A stretch of DNA of 64,000 bases from Draconibacterium sp. (GTDB lineage: Bacteria; Bacteroidota; Bacteroidia; Bacteroidales; Prolixibacteraceae), in assembly GCA_016705335.1 (NCBI GenBank), contig JADIYN010000019.1, positions 1 to 64,000 of the forward strand. The letters are read 5' to 3'. A program made the position numbers and the translations under genes. This document shows positions 1 through 10,399 of this stretch, one piece after another; the first letter of the stretch is position 1; each line of letters opens with the position of its first letter. A model generated the notes under the pieces. That model was not told where the DNA came from, searched no databases, and saw only the letters and a list, made by a program, of their open reading frames with translations.

Positions 1-133
1 ATCGGAATGATAACCATAAAAACTATTGGACCAAAAGATATCTCATGCCATTCCCAACCCAATTCCCTTTATTGTTCTTTATCGAAATATTTATATTATA
101 AAGGGTCATTGGTTGTTGTTTACTTAAAAAGTA

Positions 134-503
134 TCATGATGAATTCTTGAAAGAGCCTTCATATTCGTAATTAATTTCACAATCGTACAATCTTATATTG
201 ATATCTGTAATCTTCTGCCTATTACTTAACTGATTCAACTGATAATTCATATGTACATCTTTTTTTGTTTTTGTGCTGCATCAAAATTTCAAAGTCCAAT
301 AGTAAGGTGCTGTCAGCATGAACAGAAAAGGATTTTCCCAGGTTTGAAGTCGGGATAAAACCATTTAACAGAATAGGTTCAACACCCCAACAGGTAAAAT
401 GTTGAATGTCGGTAACATGTTTGTCAGGGTATAAATAAGATTCAGTTACCTGAAATGCATAGTCTAATTCTGCTTTATTATCCTTCTCGCATGAAAAATT
501 CAA
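134..503 (-). CDS. Hypothetical small lipoprotein (start unclear, one frameshift)
   Basis: I do not recognise a family. Reading leftward from about 503, the frame contains a hydrophobic stretch followed by LNFSC, which looks like a lipobox, so this may be an exported lipoprotein of a little over 120 residues. The frame hits a stop at 222, but shifting frame there continues a plausible polar sequence (KITDINIRLYDCEINYEYEG) to a TGA at 134-136. No ATG lies in frame upstream of the lipobox; either a TTG at 503 is used, which would lose the signal sequence, or another indel hides the start. It follows the membrane glycosyltransferase-like gene on the same strand with about 110 nt between them. 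Existence of a gene here is probable; its exact ends are not. Confidence 0.35.
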
Positions 504-612
504 AACAACAAAAGTAAAATGAAAAGTGTTTTTGGCAATAGCGTAAATCCGGGAAAAATGTTTTTAACGGATTTCATTGATTTGCGGTTTAAATTGCAAC
601 CAAATATAATCA

Positions 613-2012
613 TTAATATTCTTTCTCCCCTCTTAATGCCTTTTCATAATCAGGTACTTGAATCATTTGTCATAACCTTCGGGCCAGGTTTTTGCAAAAA
701 TTCCCCAGTACGCTTCCTTTGTCATGCTGTCCCAGTGTAAAGTGAGGTGCGGTACTGGTTCATCTGAAACTGATTTAACCATATAAAACCAAGTAGTAAA
801 ACTGCTGCAATACTTTTTAAACGGATTTTACCGCTCAGCATTTTTTCAAGAATTGCTGCCATAGGAATGGCCATAATTCCATAAATATCAATCATTGGGC
901 GCGAACCGTAACTTCCACCGTACCACCAGCACCACCAACTGTAAACCATATAAATGTTAATGACTGTAAAAATCAGAATCGGTAAAAAATAAATTTGACG
1001 CATATTTTTCGCGACCAGAAAAAAACCAAAAATAGCTAAAATCATAATGAGTGTGTAAATCAACCAACCTTTTCGGTAACTAAACAATCCGTTAATAATC
1101 TGTGGTTCAAGGAAAAAGAATTTCCCCTGGTCCATGTAGGAATTAAATATATAATGCCCGGTTTGCGCTTTCCAATACAGCAGTTGTGGGAGTATTACAA
1201 GAAATGCCGCAGTTCCTGCAAGAAAAATCAATATCCAATTTTGTCGGATTCGGTTAAAAAAAACAGAAAAAGAGGTGACTCAATAAGTGCCGGAAAAAGA
1301 AGTACTATAATATTTACCGGCCGGATTAATACAATTATTCGGCCAAAGACTGATAATATTGAATAGACGAAAGGCTTAATCTGTTTGTGTCCGGATTTTT
1401 TTTCACTGTTGATTTCAATTATCTCAATCCATTTTAGAGAAAGGTATATGAATGCTGAAATTAGCCCGAAATTGTAAACGTGGGTCATTCCGGGTTCCGG
1501 CGATTACATAAAACTATAATGTTTGTAGCCATTACAACCATAATTAAAACAATTGCGGTTGTTATATCCGAAAAATAACGGAGTAATAATTTCCGTAAAA
1601 AAAACAATCCTAAAAACAGATAGAAAAGTGTTGCCAGGAATATTGAAAAACTGTAAGGCCATGAATACCCAAGCGTTGAAACACCAAGTAAGTGGGCCAT
1701 AGCGTGAGCACCTAAAAAGAAGGGAATCCATAAAATGGCCATTCCCATTGTCATGCGTAAAATTGGTTTTTCGGTTGGTGAGGTCTGCAACCAAATTTGC
1801 CCTTCAAAGTCGACGGGAAGTTTAGTTGTAAATTCAAAGTTTAAATCGTTGAAAATAAAAGTCGCCGGTAAGTAGGCGTAATACAAGATGACATCTTTCT
1901 GTATTACTTTATTTTTTCCCCACGTATTGAGATTTTTGCCGTACCACGCACAAACTAACAACACCAATACAATCGCCAGTTTCGAAATATACGATTTACC
2001 CATTTTTGCCAT
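613..2012 (-). CDS. Multi-spanning glycosyltransferase-like membrane protein (several indels)
   Basis: The gene encodes an integral membrane protein of about 465 residues with roughly ten hydrophobic segments. It resembles the Bacteroidota relatives of GT-C/PMT-type (family 39) glycosyltransferases, which take sugars from polyprenyl-phosphate donors. The N-terminus (ATG at 2012) has a TM helix and then a loop with DVILYYAYLP and a second loop with PILRMTMG; the C-terminal part has WWCWWYGGSYGSRPMIDIYG, a typical luminal loop of these proteins. The frame breaks near 1487, 1230, 735 and 655; each break is repaired by a single-base change, for example EPGMTHVYNF across 1487. The gene starts 7 nt after the methyltransferase gene stops, so the two are probably cotranscribed with the GT2 gene. 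The substrate is unknown. Confidence 0.6.
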
Positions 2013-2018
2013 TTTGAG

Positions 2019-2741
2019 TTATGGTTTTACACCAACCTGTATAACTGAAAGTCCAACTATTTTTGTAAAAAAATCGAATACTTTCAAAGTGGAACCAATT
2101 CGTTGTACAATTTCATTTGTCCGGTTGGTATATTTTTTTTCCGAAAATTTACCTGAAAAAAACCAGCCAGCAATTCCATTAAATTAAAATATTGTCTGTG
2201 AATCACCTGGAACCCATTGCCTTCGAGCAATGTAAATAACGATTTTTGAGTATAACGCCGCTGGTGGTCAAGTTGTTTGTCGAAACCATTGTAAAGCCCC
2301 TGAAATGCAGGAACAAGTATAATAATCTTTCCCCCTTTTCGTAACATTTTTAAAGCGTTTTTTATGGCCTGTTCGTGGTCGGGAATATGCTCCACAACAT
2401 TTAAAGCAAAAATAGTATCAAATGATTCTATCAACTCCGGGTGGTTTTTTTCAAGATTTTTATCAGAAAGATCGAGCAACTGGATTCCCTTTAAGTTCTT
2501 GTTTTGCCAAACTTTTCCTTTAACTGAGGAAGTAATTTGTCTCGATATCGCTCAACGATAATTTCGGCGCCTTCTTTTACAAAAAACTGTGAAATATTGC
2601 CAATTCCGCTCCAATTTCCAGAATTTTGCCGCTGCAATGTGGTTTTATGGTTTCCCACATCCAGCGGTTAAATTTTTCGGCACCTGCAATCAATGTCAAA
2701 GTATCTGTGCCGTATTTTGAATTTCCTTTTATTTCACTCAT
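2019..2741 (-). CDS. Class I SAM-dependent methyltransferase (several indels)
   Basis: About 238 residues once frames are joined. The ATG at 2741 is followed by a Rossmann motif I region reading LEIGSGIG after one indel near 2625; further on come FDTIFALNVVEHIPD (motif II/post-II) and LRKGGKIIILVPAFQGLYNGFD, then DHQRRYTQKSL, a signature often seen in methyltransferases next to polyprenyl-linked glycosyltransferases. Breaks also occur near 2508 and 2085; after the last one the natural end GLSVIQVG with TAA at 2019-2021 is reached. It lies between the GT2 gene (42 nt away) and the GT-C-like gene (7 nt away). The likely role is modification of a glycan or lipid carrier made by the neighbours; this is inference from context. 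Confidence 0.75.
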
Positions 2742-2783
2742 TTCCTTTACTTTTTCAGGTAAATCCCTAATTCTTTCGATTTT

Positions 2784-3507
2784 CTATTTACTGAAAACAT
2801 TGTATTTCAAAATGCACCAAAATGCCCTGATCCCATCTTTCCAACCTATTTTTTTCCCCTCTTCATAGGTGCGGCCATAATATGAAATCCCAACTTCATA
2901 AATCCTTATTTTGGGAATCCTTGAAATTTTGGCGGTTACTTCGGGTTCGAACCCAAAACGGTTTTCCTGTAATTTTATGTTTTTAATGATATCCGAACGG
3001 AACATTTTGTAGCAGGTTTCCATGTCGCTGAGGTTCAGATTGGTAAATATATTTGGAAACGGTTGTGAGCAGTTTATTGCCGATTGAATGCCAAAAAAAC
3101 AAAATCCGGTGGGATGCCCGCCCATAAACCGTGATCCATAAACCACATCAGCGCCAGCTTCAACATAAGGTTTTAACAAGTCATTGTATTCCCGGGTCGT
3201 ATTCCAATCGGCATCTTGAATAACGATGCAATCGCCTGTAGCCTCGGCAATTCCACGGTGAAGCGCCGCGCCTTTTCCCATATTCACAGGTTGGTGGAAA
3301 AGTTTCATGTCGGCTGCGGGATGATCGCTGATATACTTTGTCGATTACTTCGCCCGAATTATCGGTGAAAAATCATTTACAAGAATGATTTCCTTTTTCA
3401 AATCCATAATTCAAATCAACTTCCAGTACCCGGTTTAATATTTCGTGAATGGTTTTCGCCTCGTTATAAACGGGTATTACAATTGAAAGTTTCTTCTGAT
3501 TTTCCAT
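2784..3507 (-). CDS. Family 2 glycosyltransferase, polyprenyl-phosphate sugar synthase type
   Basis: About 241 residues, close to the usual length of DPM1/polyprenyl-phosphate glycosyltransferases. The start ATG at 3507 gives MENQKKLSIVIPVYNE, the GT-A nucleotide-binding start. Further motifs are GKGAALHRGIAEATGD, the DxD-like IQDADWN, VYGSRFMGG, and LSDMETCYKMFR, which is diagnostic for this subfamily; GFEPEVTAKI follows. The frame is broken around 3310-3400. Between about 3115 and 3055 the printed frame reads FCFFGIQSAINCSQPFP, whereas the +1 frame gives HRILFFWHSIGNKLLTT, the family sequence, before returning to the first frame. It heads the leftward glycan operon and presumably charges a polyprenyl phosphate used by the GT-C-like protein. 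Confidence 0.85.
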
Positions 3508-3610
3508 TTAAAATGCTGAATATTAAATAATGCGCAAATATATAATTACTGTAAAAACGAGCGCATTGAAATTATGTTTTATTCTCGGTTTTTAATCCTT
3601 AATGTTTGCA

Positions 3611-3641
3611 TTGAGCAATAAAAAGCAATAAACTAATTTTG
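3611..3641 (+). promoter_or_regulatory. Bacteroidota-type promoter of coaD (upstream copy)
   Basis: TTG at 3611-3613 and TAATTTTG at 3634-3641 are separated by 20 nt, matching the Bacteroidota -33/-7 consensus (TTG, about 20 nt, TAnnTTTG). Transcription would begin near 3648, about 45 nt before the coaD ATG at 3694. Confidence 0.5.
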
Positions 3642-3650
3642 TACATCGTT

Positions 3651-3679
3651 TTTGTAAATGCTTTTTTAGCTTAAATTTG
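3651..3679 (+). promoter_or_regulatory. Second possible promoter of coaD
   Basis: TTTG at 3651-3654 and TAAATTTG at 3672-3679 are 17 nt apart, a little short for the consensus. If used it would give a very short leader before the ATG at 3694. It may instead be chance similarity in an AT-rich region. Confidence 0.3.
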
Positions 3680-3693
3680 GAAAAAACAGCAAA

Positions 3694-4188
3694 ATGCAAA
3701 AAATTGCCATATTTCCCAGGGTCGTTCGATCCATTTCACATTGGTCACGAATCGATTGTACGCCGCGCAATTCCTCTTTTCGACAAAATTATTATCATGA
3801 TTGGGTTCAACGCCAACAAAAAATCTTTTTTTCCAATCGAAAAAAGGATTAATTGGATAAATCAGGTTTTTAAAGATGTGGACAAAGTGGAAGTGCGGTT
3901 GCACGACGGACTGACCGTCGATTTTTGCAAGGAAGTTGGAGCAAATTACATTTTCGGGGTTTGCGAACTTCATCCGATTTTGAATATGAACGTGCAATTG
4001 CGCAAATGAACAAGAAAATGCACCCCGAAATCGAAACAGTTTTCCTGCTTACTTTGCCGGAACACACTCCTGTAAATGCCACAATTATTCGCGATATTGT
4101 TTTTCATGGTGGCGATGCAAGCCAGTTTCTTCCAAAAGGCCTCGACATGGAAGAGTTCAAAATGAACAGCAAAAATTCAAAGAGTTAA
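3694..4188 (+). CDS. coaD: Phosphopantetheine adenylyltransferase (two indels)
   Basis: CoaD transfers AMP from ATP to 4'-phosphopantetheine, the penultimate step of coenzyme A synthesis, in the cytoplasm. ATG at 3694 gives MQKIAIFPG and, after a 1-nt correction near 3713 (one C too many), SFDPFHIGH with the HIGH nucleotide-binding motif; then FDKIIIMIGFNANKKSFF. A second break near 3957 (one T missing in a T-run) is needed to continue into RGLRTSSDFEYERAIAQMN, the conserved substrate-binding helix, and TVFLLTLPEH. The joined protein is about 165 residues, slightly longer than most CoaD proteins. Both breaks sit in homopolymers and the motifs are intact, so the gene is probably functional. 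The next gene starts 2 nt after its stop. Confidence 0.9.
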
Positions 4189-4190
4189 AA

Positions 4191-5607
4191 ATGCGCGTTT
4201 TACTGTCATTTTTCTTTTTCTATTCCTTAAGCTGCCAGTTTTTCTGCTGTTACAATTCAATGCGACAATGCAAAATATGCCGGGCAGAAGCTTTATTTTT
4301 ACAGTTATTCCGACCCAATTTCATCGACAACGAAATTCGTTTTTACGCTTGAATTTGACAAACAGGGAAATGCACAAAACCATTGAAACACAAACTACCG
4401 ACTTTGTTTTTTGCGATTTTGGCATTTACCGTGGAATACTTTTTATTGAACCCAATCAAACCATCAAACTTCAACTTCCGCCGCGCGAAAAATCCTTGCC
4501 GAACAGAAAAACCCTTATTTCGAACCGGTTTCGTTTTGGTTTGCCACCGAAAATAAACAACAACTCTACAACCAAGTTTCTGATTTTACTTCACAACTAA
4601 ATCAACTAACCGACAAATATTTCGATCAACTTTATTTTCGGCAATCGAAATCAATTTATGATTCGCTTGTTATTTTATCGACAAAAAATTTGGGTCAATA
4701 AAAAATGAAGCGTTTATAAACCATAAAATGTTATCGCTGAAAATGATTGAAACCGAAGCTTTCCGCTTAAAACCAGAAGATTATGCGGCAATGTTTTCAA
4801 TCGTGAAACAACAATTCTGGCTGCACCCGGCTTTTACTGAACTTTTTGACAAAACTTTAACGGGCAGTTGAGTTTTGAAGTAAAATCAGTAAAAGGAGAT
4901 GAAATCCGCAAAGCTGTTAACCAGGGAAATATTTCGTTTTTGACTGGCCATGTTAATAGCAAATACAAAATTCAGGGCGAAATGGCCGATTTGGTGTTGC
5001 TTAAAATGCTGCATGACGCCTATTATTCGGGTGATTTTAATAAAAGTTCAATACAGCAAATGGTAAAATCGACAAGGTTTACAAGTCACAAAAACCAAAT
5101 TATCAGGGAAACGGCAATAATATTTCCGAAAAATCACCTTTTACAATCGGAAATGTTCGCGCCAGCAATTTGTTTGAAAACTTTGGAAGGCCAAAAAATT
5201 TGCACCAATCAGAATAACGGAAAATACAAATACCTCATATTTGCCGACACCGAAATGGCTGTGTGCCGCGAACATTTAAAATACCTGCCCGCCATTCAGC
5301 AGAAATTTCAGAAACATCTTGAAATTTATGTTGTGTTGCGGAAAACCGATGCAGGTCAAATGAAAAATTTCTTACCGAAAATAAAGTCCCGGGAATAAAA
5401 CTGATTGACGAAAACAACGAATTTATTGAACAATACAAAGTACGCTCATTTCCGCAATGCTACCTGCTCGACGAAAACCACAAAGTGAAATTCACCGCTG
5501 CCAAAGCGCCACTCGATGGTTTTGAACAACAATTTGGTGGTTTTATTCAGCAGGAACTTTTTCAAAGAAAAAATAAAAAAAGCAAGCCACACTTTGTGAA
5601 AGCTTAG
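4191..5607 (+). CDS. Secreted thioredoxin-like protein of unknown role (many indels)
   Basis: About 470 residues after joining frames. ATG at 4191 gives MRVLLSFFFFYSL, a signal peptide, and the joined frame continues SFSAVTIQCDNAKYAGQKLY, the beta-rich N-terminal domain seen in Bacteroidota TlpA-like proteins. The middle is helical and rich in Lys and Gln. The C-terminal part has LIDENNEFIEQYKVRSFPQC, then YLLDENHKVKF, the typical end of a thioredoxin fold with the cis-proline (SFP). I do not see a CxxC pair, so redox activity is doubtful. Breaks occur near 4230, 4375, 4500, 4700, 4865, 5120 and 5380, making this the most damaged frame in the window. It directly follows coaD (2 nt) and is presumably cotranscribed. 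The stop is TAG at 5605-5607. Confidence 0.55.
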
Positions 5608-5621
5608 TGCTTTTGGATCAT

Positions 5622-5629
5622 TATCTTTG
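5622..5629 (+). promoter_or_regulatory. Possible -7 element before the ABC-F gene
   Basis: TATCTTTG matches TAnnTTTG exactly and lies 24 nt before the ABC-F start codon. No TTG is found at the expected 20-nt distance (the nearest TTTG is 25 nt away), so this is a half-supported promoter. Confidence 0.35.
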
Positions 5630-5653
5630 CCGCCTGATTTTTAAAATTTATTC

Positions 5654-7289
5654 ATGATTTCAATTGACGGGCTGGCGGTAGAATTTAGCGGGACGACACT
5701 TTTTAAGGACATCAACTTTGTGGTGAACGACAAAGACCGAATTGCTTTGATGGGTAAAAACGGGGCCGGAAAATCGACTTTGCTTAAAATTATAGCTGGT
5801 GCTCAAACCGACATCAGGAAAAATATCGGCACCAAAAGACGCTGTAATTGCTTATTTGCCGCAACATTTAATGGTCGATAATCAGCGCAATCTTTTTGAA
5901 GAAGCTTCTCAGGCTTTTTCAGAAGTATTGAATATGCAAATTCTGCTTGATGAATTGAATGAACAATTAACGGCTAGAACCGATTACGAATCGGATGAAT
6001 ACAGCAAAATTATCGAACAGGTTTCGGAATTGAGTGAAAAGTTGTACAGTCAGGGTGAAATTAATTTCGATGCCGAAGTGGAAAAAATCCTGCTCGGGTT
6101 GGGTTTTGAACGCCAAGATTTTCAAAGGCCTACCAGCGAATTTAGCGGTGGCTGGCGGATGCGGATCGAATTGGCAAAAATCCTGTTGAAAAACCCGACC
6201 TGATTTTGCTAGATGAACCAACCAACCACCTCGATATTGAATCGGTACAATGGCTGGAAGAATTTTTGGTAAACGAAGCAAAAGCTGTAATTGTAATTTC
6301 GCACGACCGCGCCTTTGTCGATAACATTACCACGCGCACAATTGAAGTTACAATGGGGCGCATTTACGATTACAAAGTAAACTATTCGAAATACCTCGAA
6401 CTGCGGAAGGAGCGCCGCGAACAACAACAGAAAGCATACGACGAACAGCAAAAAATGATTGCCGAAACCGAGCAGTTTATTGAGCGTTTTAAAGGAACAT
6501 ATTCAAAAACCTTGCAGGTACAATCGCGGGTAAAAATGCTCGAAAAACTGCAAATTCTTGAAGTTGACGAAGTGGATTCTTCACATTTGCGCCTTCGGTT
6601 TCCACCTTCTCCTCGTTCGGGAAGTTACCCCGTAATTGCCGATCAGGTTGGAAAATCGTATGAAAAACATTTGGTTTTTTCTGATGCAACTTTCAGTATT
6701 CCATCGGGGCGAAAAAGTGGCTTTTGTTGGTAAAAATGGCGAAGGAAAAACAACACTTGTTAAAGCAATTATGGGCGAAATTGATTACGATGGAACACTT
6801 TCGCTGGGACACAACTCGCTGATTGGTTACTTTTCGCAAAACGAAGCTTCTCTTTTAGATGAAAAACTCACCGTTTTCCAAACTATCGATGATGTTGCAA
6901 AAGGCGATATCCGAACAAAAATCAAGGATATTCTGGGTGCATTTATGTTTGGTGGCGATGATTGGGACAAATACGTGAGTGTACTTTCCGGTGGCGAGCG
7001 AACAAGGCTTGCAATGATAAAATTGCTGCTCGAACCGGTTAATCTTTTAATTCTCGATGAACCCACCAATCACCTCGATATTCGCACGAAAGATATTTTA
7101 AAGCAGGCTTTAATGGAGTTCGACGGAACTTTAATCCTTGTTTCCCACGACCGCGATTTTTTGGATGGATTGGTAAATAAAATTTATGAATTCGGTAATA
7201 AACGTGTAAAAGAGCATGAAGAAACAATCAAAGGTTTTCTGGAGCGTAAAAAGATGGAGCATTTACGGGAACTGGAGGGGAAAAGGTAA
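5654..7289 (+). CDS. ABC-F family ATPase, ribosome-associated type (indels)
   Basis: A soluble protein of about 545 residues with two ABC cassettes and no membrane segments, the ABC-F architecture; members bind the ribosomal E site and rescue or protect stalled ribosomes. Cassette 1 has GKNGAGKST (Walker A), FSGGWRMR (signature) and LLDEPTNHLD (Walker B); a charged linker follows with many Arg/Gln residues (about 6400-6550). Cassette 2 has GKNGEGKTT, LSGGERTRL and LILDEPTNHLD, then SHDRDFLD. The frame breaks near 5810, 6200 and 6715 and each time resumes in the expected cassette sequence. There is no long C-terminal coiled coil. The exact subfamily cannot be assigned from reading alone, and there is no evidence that it confers antibiotic resistance. 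Confidence 0.9.
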
Positions 7290-7314
7290 AATAAATTTTC
7301 CTGTCGGATAATTT

Positions 7315-7322
7315 TATCTTTG
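7315..7322 (+). promoter_or_regulatory. Possible -7 element before the outer-membrane barrel gene
   Basis: TATCTTTG fits TAnnTTTG and lies 51 nt before the ATG at 7374; no clear TTG is present 20 nt upstream. Confidence 0.35.
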
Positions 7323-7373
7323 TTATTGCGTTATTAACAAAAACCATATCAATAACTCAAACTGTATAACAAA

Positions 7374-8111
7374 ATGAAATTTTCAGTTATTCCCTTAATT
7401 ATTTTTGTGTTTCTTTCAATCAGTGTTAAAAGTCAGACAGAAGTATCCAAACCTAAAAAGTTCTCTTTTGGTGTTAATTATTCACCGGATTATTCCTACC
7501 GAAGTTTGCATTCAAATAATTCTGACTATGATTTAGCAACGAATCAGTTAAACGATTGGGAAGTTCCGGCGTTTGGATTTACAACCGGTCTTTCTGTTCG
7601 GTATATGTCAAATGAAAAATTTGAATTTGAATCAGGAATTCAGTTTTCTGACAAAACATATAATTTTGATGTTAACAAAGATGATTACGAAATCCCGGAT
7701 AATGGCCCGTACCAACCGGATGACCCCGCAATTCCGGAAAGGGCTATCACCAAAAATCATTTTTATTATCTTGGAGTTCCAATCAAACTGAATTACTATT
7801 TTCTGCAGAAACGAATCAGAATGTATGCATCGGCGGGAGTTTCAACAGATTTTTTTTTGGATGACAAAAGCAAGAGTTTCATGAAATTCAGCGACGGAAC
7901 CGAAATCCACAAAAATTTCGAAAATGATTATGACTACAATAAAATAAGCCTGACAGGGCTGGCGGGATTTGGAGCTGAATTCAACTTGTATCAGCGTTTT
8001 GGGATTCGGGTTGAACCTGTTTTCAGATACTCTTTTACTCCGCTACTCAATGAATTGATGAAAATTAATCTGTATTCAGCCGGATTGAATGTGATTATTT
8101 TCTACCAATAA
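7374..8111 (+). CDS. Small outer-membrane beta-barrel protein (PorT/OmpX-like fold)
   Basis: 245 residues, frame intact. A signal peptide (about residues 1-20, cleaved after VKSQ) is followed by alternating short beta strands rich in aromatic residues with polar turns: FGVNYSPDYSY, FGFTTGLSVRYM, FEFESGIQFSDK, FYYLGVPIKLNYYF, RMYASAGVSTDFFL, LTGLAGFGAEFNLY and FGIRVEPVFRYSF. The chain ends with a strand and an aromatic residue (VIIFYQ), as expected for a barrel inserted by Bam. This layout fits the outer-membrane beta-barrel families (PF13568-like) that are abundant in Bacteroidota. The function is unknown. It is convergent with the inositol-phosphatase gene, with only 26 nt between stops. Confidence 0.75.
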   Translation: MKFSVIPLIIFVFLSISVKSQTEVSKPKKFSFGVNYSPDYSYRSLHSNNSDYDLATNQLNDWEVPAFGFTTGLSVRYMSNEKFEFESGIQFSDKTYNFDVNKDDYEIPDNGPYQPDDPAIPERAITKNHFYYLGVPIKLNYYFLQKRIRMYASAGVSTDFFLDDKSKSFMKFSDGTEIHKNFENDYDYNKISLTGLAGFGAEFNLYQRFGIRVEPVFRYSFTPLLNELMKINLYSAGLNVIIFYQ

Positions 8112-8137
8112 TCAAACTTGTCAGGTAAATTTTTGTG

Positions 8138-8895
8138 TTACTGCAAATCCGCAATAATTTTTACTAAATCAGTGTGAATTTCCGGTCGTGCAACCAACAA
8201 ATGAGAATGCTGTCCATCCCACGGATTTCCCTGCCAGTCGGTAAAAATACAACCAGCTTCCTGTGTAATTACAATTCCTGCAGCAAAATCCCAAAGTTCA
8301 TCGCCTGAGCAGATAAATCCGTCAACCGAACCGGATGCAATGTAACAGAGTTCAACTGCAGTAGTTCCCAGTTTCAAAATATTGAAATCGGATGCCAGTC
8401 GTTTTGAAAGTTCCTTGAATTTAGCACGATCAACTTCAGGGTAACCGTGATTTAAAAAAAGCATTGGAATATAATCAGTATCAAATTTAGGGTGCATTAT
8501 TTTTTTGCCGTTACAAAATGCGCCACCTCCTTTTGTTGCATAATATTCCTTTTTATTTATTGGATCGATAATCACACCGAGCAATGATTCATTTCCATAC
8601 ATTAAACCTATTGAAACAGCAAAAAGCGGGATTGAACGGGCAAAATTATTGGTTCCATCCAACGGATCGACCACCCATCACCGCCGCCTTGTTAGCAAAC
8701 CACTTTCCTCACTAATAATTCCGTAATTGGATTCTGATGAAAGAATATCCAGAATCACTTTTTCAGCCTTGAAATCGGTTTCAGTTACCAGTCCTTTTGA
8801 ATCGCCCTTTACCCTCGATTCCTTTGATTTTCCAAAATCTTCAAGAATAACCCTGGCTGCCGCACGGCCGCTTCAAGTGCAATTACTCAAATCGT
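8138..8895 (-). CDS. Inositol-monophosphatase family phosphatase (indels, start uncertain)
   Basis: Mg-dependent phosphatase of the FIG/IMPase superfamily, acting on small phosphorylated alcohols, sugars or 3'-phosphoadenosine phosphate. The metal-binding motif DPLDGTNNF is visible just after a break near 8675, and the second motif WDFAAG lies near the C-terminus (about 8300). Upstream of the break the frame reads GDSKGLVTETDFKAEKVI and SNYGIISEESG, the two other conserved metal-site regions. A further indel near 8872 restores ALEAAVRAARVIL. The start codon is not clear because another break seems to lie near 8890. It lies downstream of the dehydrogenase on the same strand with about 100 nt between them, so it may be a member of the same sugar-phosphate cluster, but that is inference. 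Confidence 0.8.
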
Positions 8896-8997
8896 ATAGA
8901 ATCCCTTCTTAATTAGTTTGTACCCCGATCGCAAATGCATGGTATAAAAGATTATTTTCATCTCTTTACCTCCAGGGGAGTTTAGGAGGAATTCTTT

Positions 8998-10328
8998 TTA
9001 TATTTCCGGTGCATTTTCCAATAAATATTCTTCAGCCTCCACGTTCCACAAACCCTTGGTTTTAGCAACAAGTTTTGCCAGTTCAGCATAAAACAGATTG
9101 GTTTTCCCAATTCCGCAAAATCGGAAATGGCGGTTAACGGAAGGTTTTTATGCGTATAAATCAGTTTCTTTCCACCCGGAATTTTGGGCAAATTCAATGT
9201 TGTTTCGATTACTGAATTTAAACCACCAACATGTGTAATCAAGCCGGCAGGGTCAAGCCCTTTGCTCATGCAGTCGAGCGCTTCCACCATGTCGTCGTTA
9301 TTTCCGCCCGAAGTTCCAACAATATGTGTATATGCATAATGTACATTGTAAAAATTCAGTTTTGCCGAGAAATCGGTATTTGAAGGACCGGCAAAAAAGT
9401 TGAGACAGCCATCATGAGCGAGAATCGCATCACCCTTGTTCCACAACCGGTGTAACGGGTGCAAAAACAAACACATCATCAAAACCGGTTCCACCCGAAA
9501 CTTCCATTAGTTTTTCTACAGGATTTTCAACATTTCCTGTATTCAGGTAAATCAATTCGATGCCTTTTCTTTTGCCCATTCTACAGGAAAAATTTCGGCA
9601 GAACGATCCAAACGATCCTGGGCAATATCTGTAACTACCAGCAGCGATGGTTTGCGGTCTTCGCGGCTTACAACATAATTAATTGCTGCCAGTCCCATTG
9701 GACCAACACCGGCAAGAATGGCCATTTTACCACCTTGTACAATTTCCATTTGATGAATATACGACCCGGGTTTTGTGTGATAATTTGCGTGCATCGCACC
9801 AATTACACAACTCAGCGGTTCGGCAAGCGAAGCCGGGTAAAATCCCGGTCCTTCATACGCGAGTAAACAATCCTGTTCAAGCACGTCTTTCGGAATAATA
9901 ACATAAGTTGCATCGCCGCCAATGTGTGGGTATGTATAACCGGGCGCACTCAAAACGCCCAACGGTGCAGCTTCATAATAAATAGCCGGCTGAATTGAAT
10001 ATTTCTGTCCCGGTTTGAATTTGTTTTTCCATTTGGCACCAACTTCCACTATTTCTCCGGCAAATTCGTGCCCGATAATGATTGGGTTTTTATCAATATT
10101 ATTTGGAACTCTTTTATGGTCAGCTCCCTGGGTTGCAGCCTTGTAGCTCGACATACAAATGCTGTCGCTCACAACCTTCGCCAAAATTTCATCGTCTTTT
10201 ATCTTCGGTAGTTCAAACTCCTCAAGGCGTAAATCACTTTTTCCGTATAATCTGACTGCTTTTGTAAGAGAGCCTCCCCTAACCCCTCCCAAGGAGGGGG
10301 ATTGTGGAGCGTTGAATGAATCTTTCAT
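8998..10328 (-). CDS. Zinc-dependent medium-chain dehydrogenase, sorbose-phosphate reductase-like (indels)
   Basis: About 430 residues. An MDR-family alcohol/polyol dehydrogenase: SDSICMSSYKAATQG (region of the first catalytic zinc ligand), GHEFAGEIVEVG, then the nucleotide-binding GVGPMGLAAINYVV. The closest known types by eye are L-sorbose-1-phosphate reductase and E. coli YdjJ-like enzymes, which oxidise or reduce phosphorylated polyols. Frame breaks near 9565, 9440 and 9105 split it; the joined C-terminus ends LLENAPEI with TAA at 8998-9000. The first 20 or so codons (10268-10328) are unusual: they are translated from a dispersed GC-rich palindrome (SPSLGGVRGG) and are not part of the family, whose homology begins at TKAVRLYGKSDL. 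It lies 70 nt downstream of the aldolase-SDR gene. Confidence 0.8.
10271..10300 (-). repeat. Dispersed GC-rich palindromic element, copy 1
   Basis: On the minus strand this reads as an almost perfect hairpin (CCCCTCC/GGAGGGG, loop at 10290-10292) followed by TTAGGGGAGGCT. It has the same design as the copies at 10365 and 29001. It lies inside the 5' end of the dehydrogenase reading frame and is translated there. Confidence 0.75.
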
Positions 10329-10364
10329 TTCTTTAAGTTTTAATCGTTTCTGTATTTTCTTGTT

Positions 10365-10396
10365 CCCTCTCCATTGGAGAGGGTTAGGGAGAGGCT
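10365..10396 (+). repeat. Dispersed GC-rich palindromic element, copy 2
   Basis: A perfect 8-bp hairpin CCCTCTCC-ATT-GGAGAGGG at 10365-10383 followed by TTAGGGAGAGGCT and a T-run. It is in opposite orientation to copy 1, 65 nt away, so the two copies could also pair with each other in RNA. The T-run overlaps the stop codon of the aldolase-SDR gene. Confidence 0.75.
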
Positions 10397-10399
10397 TTT

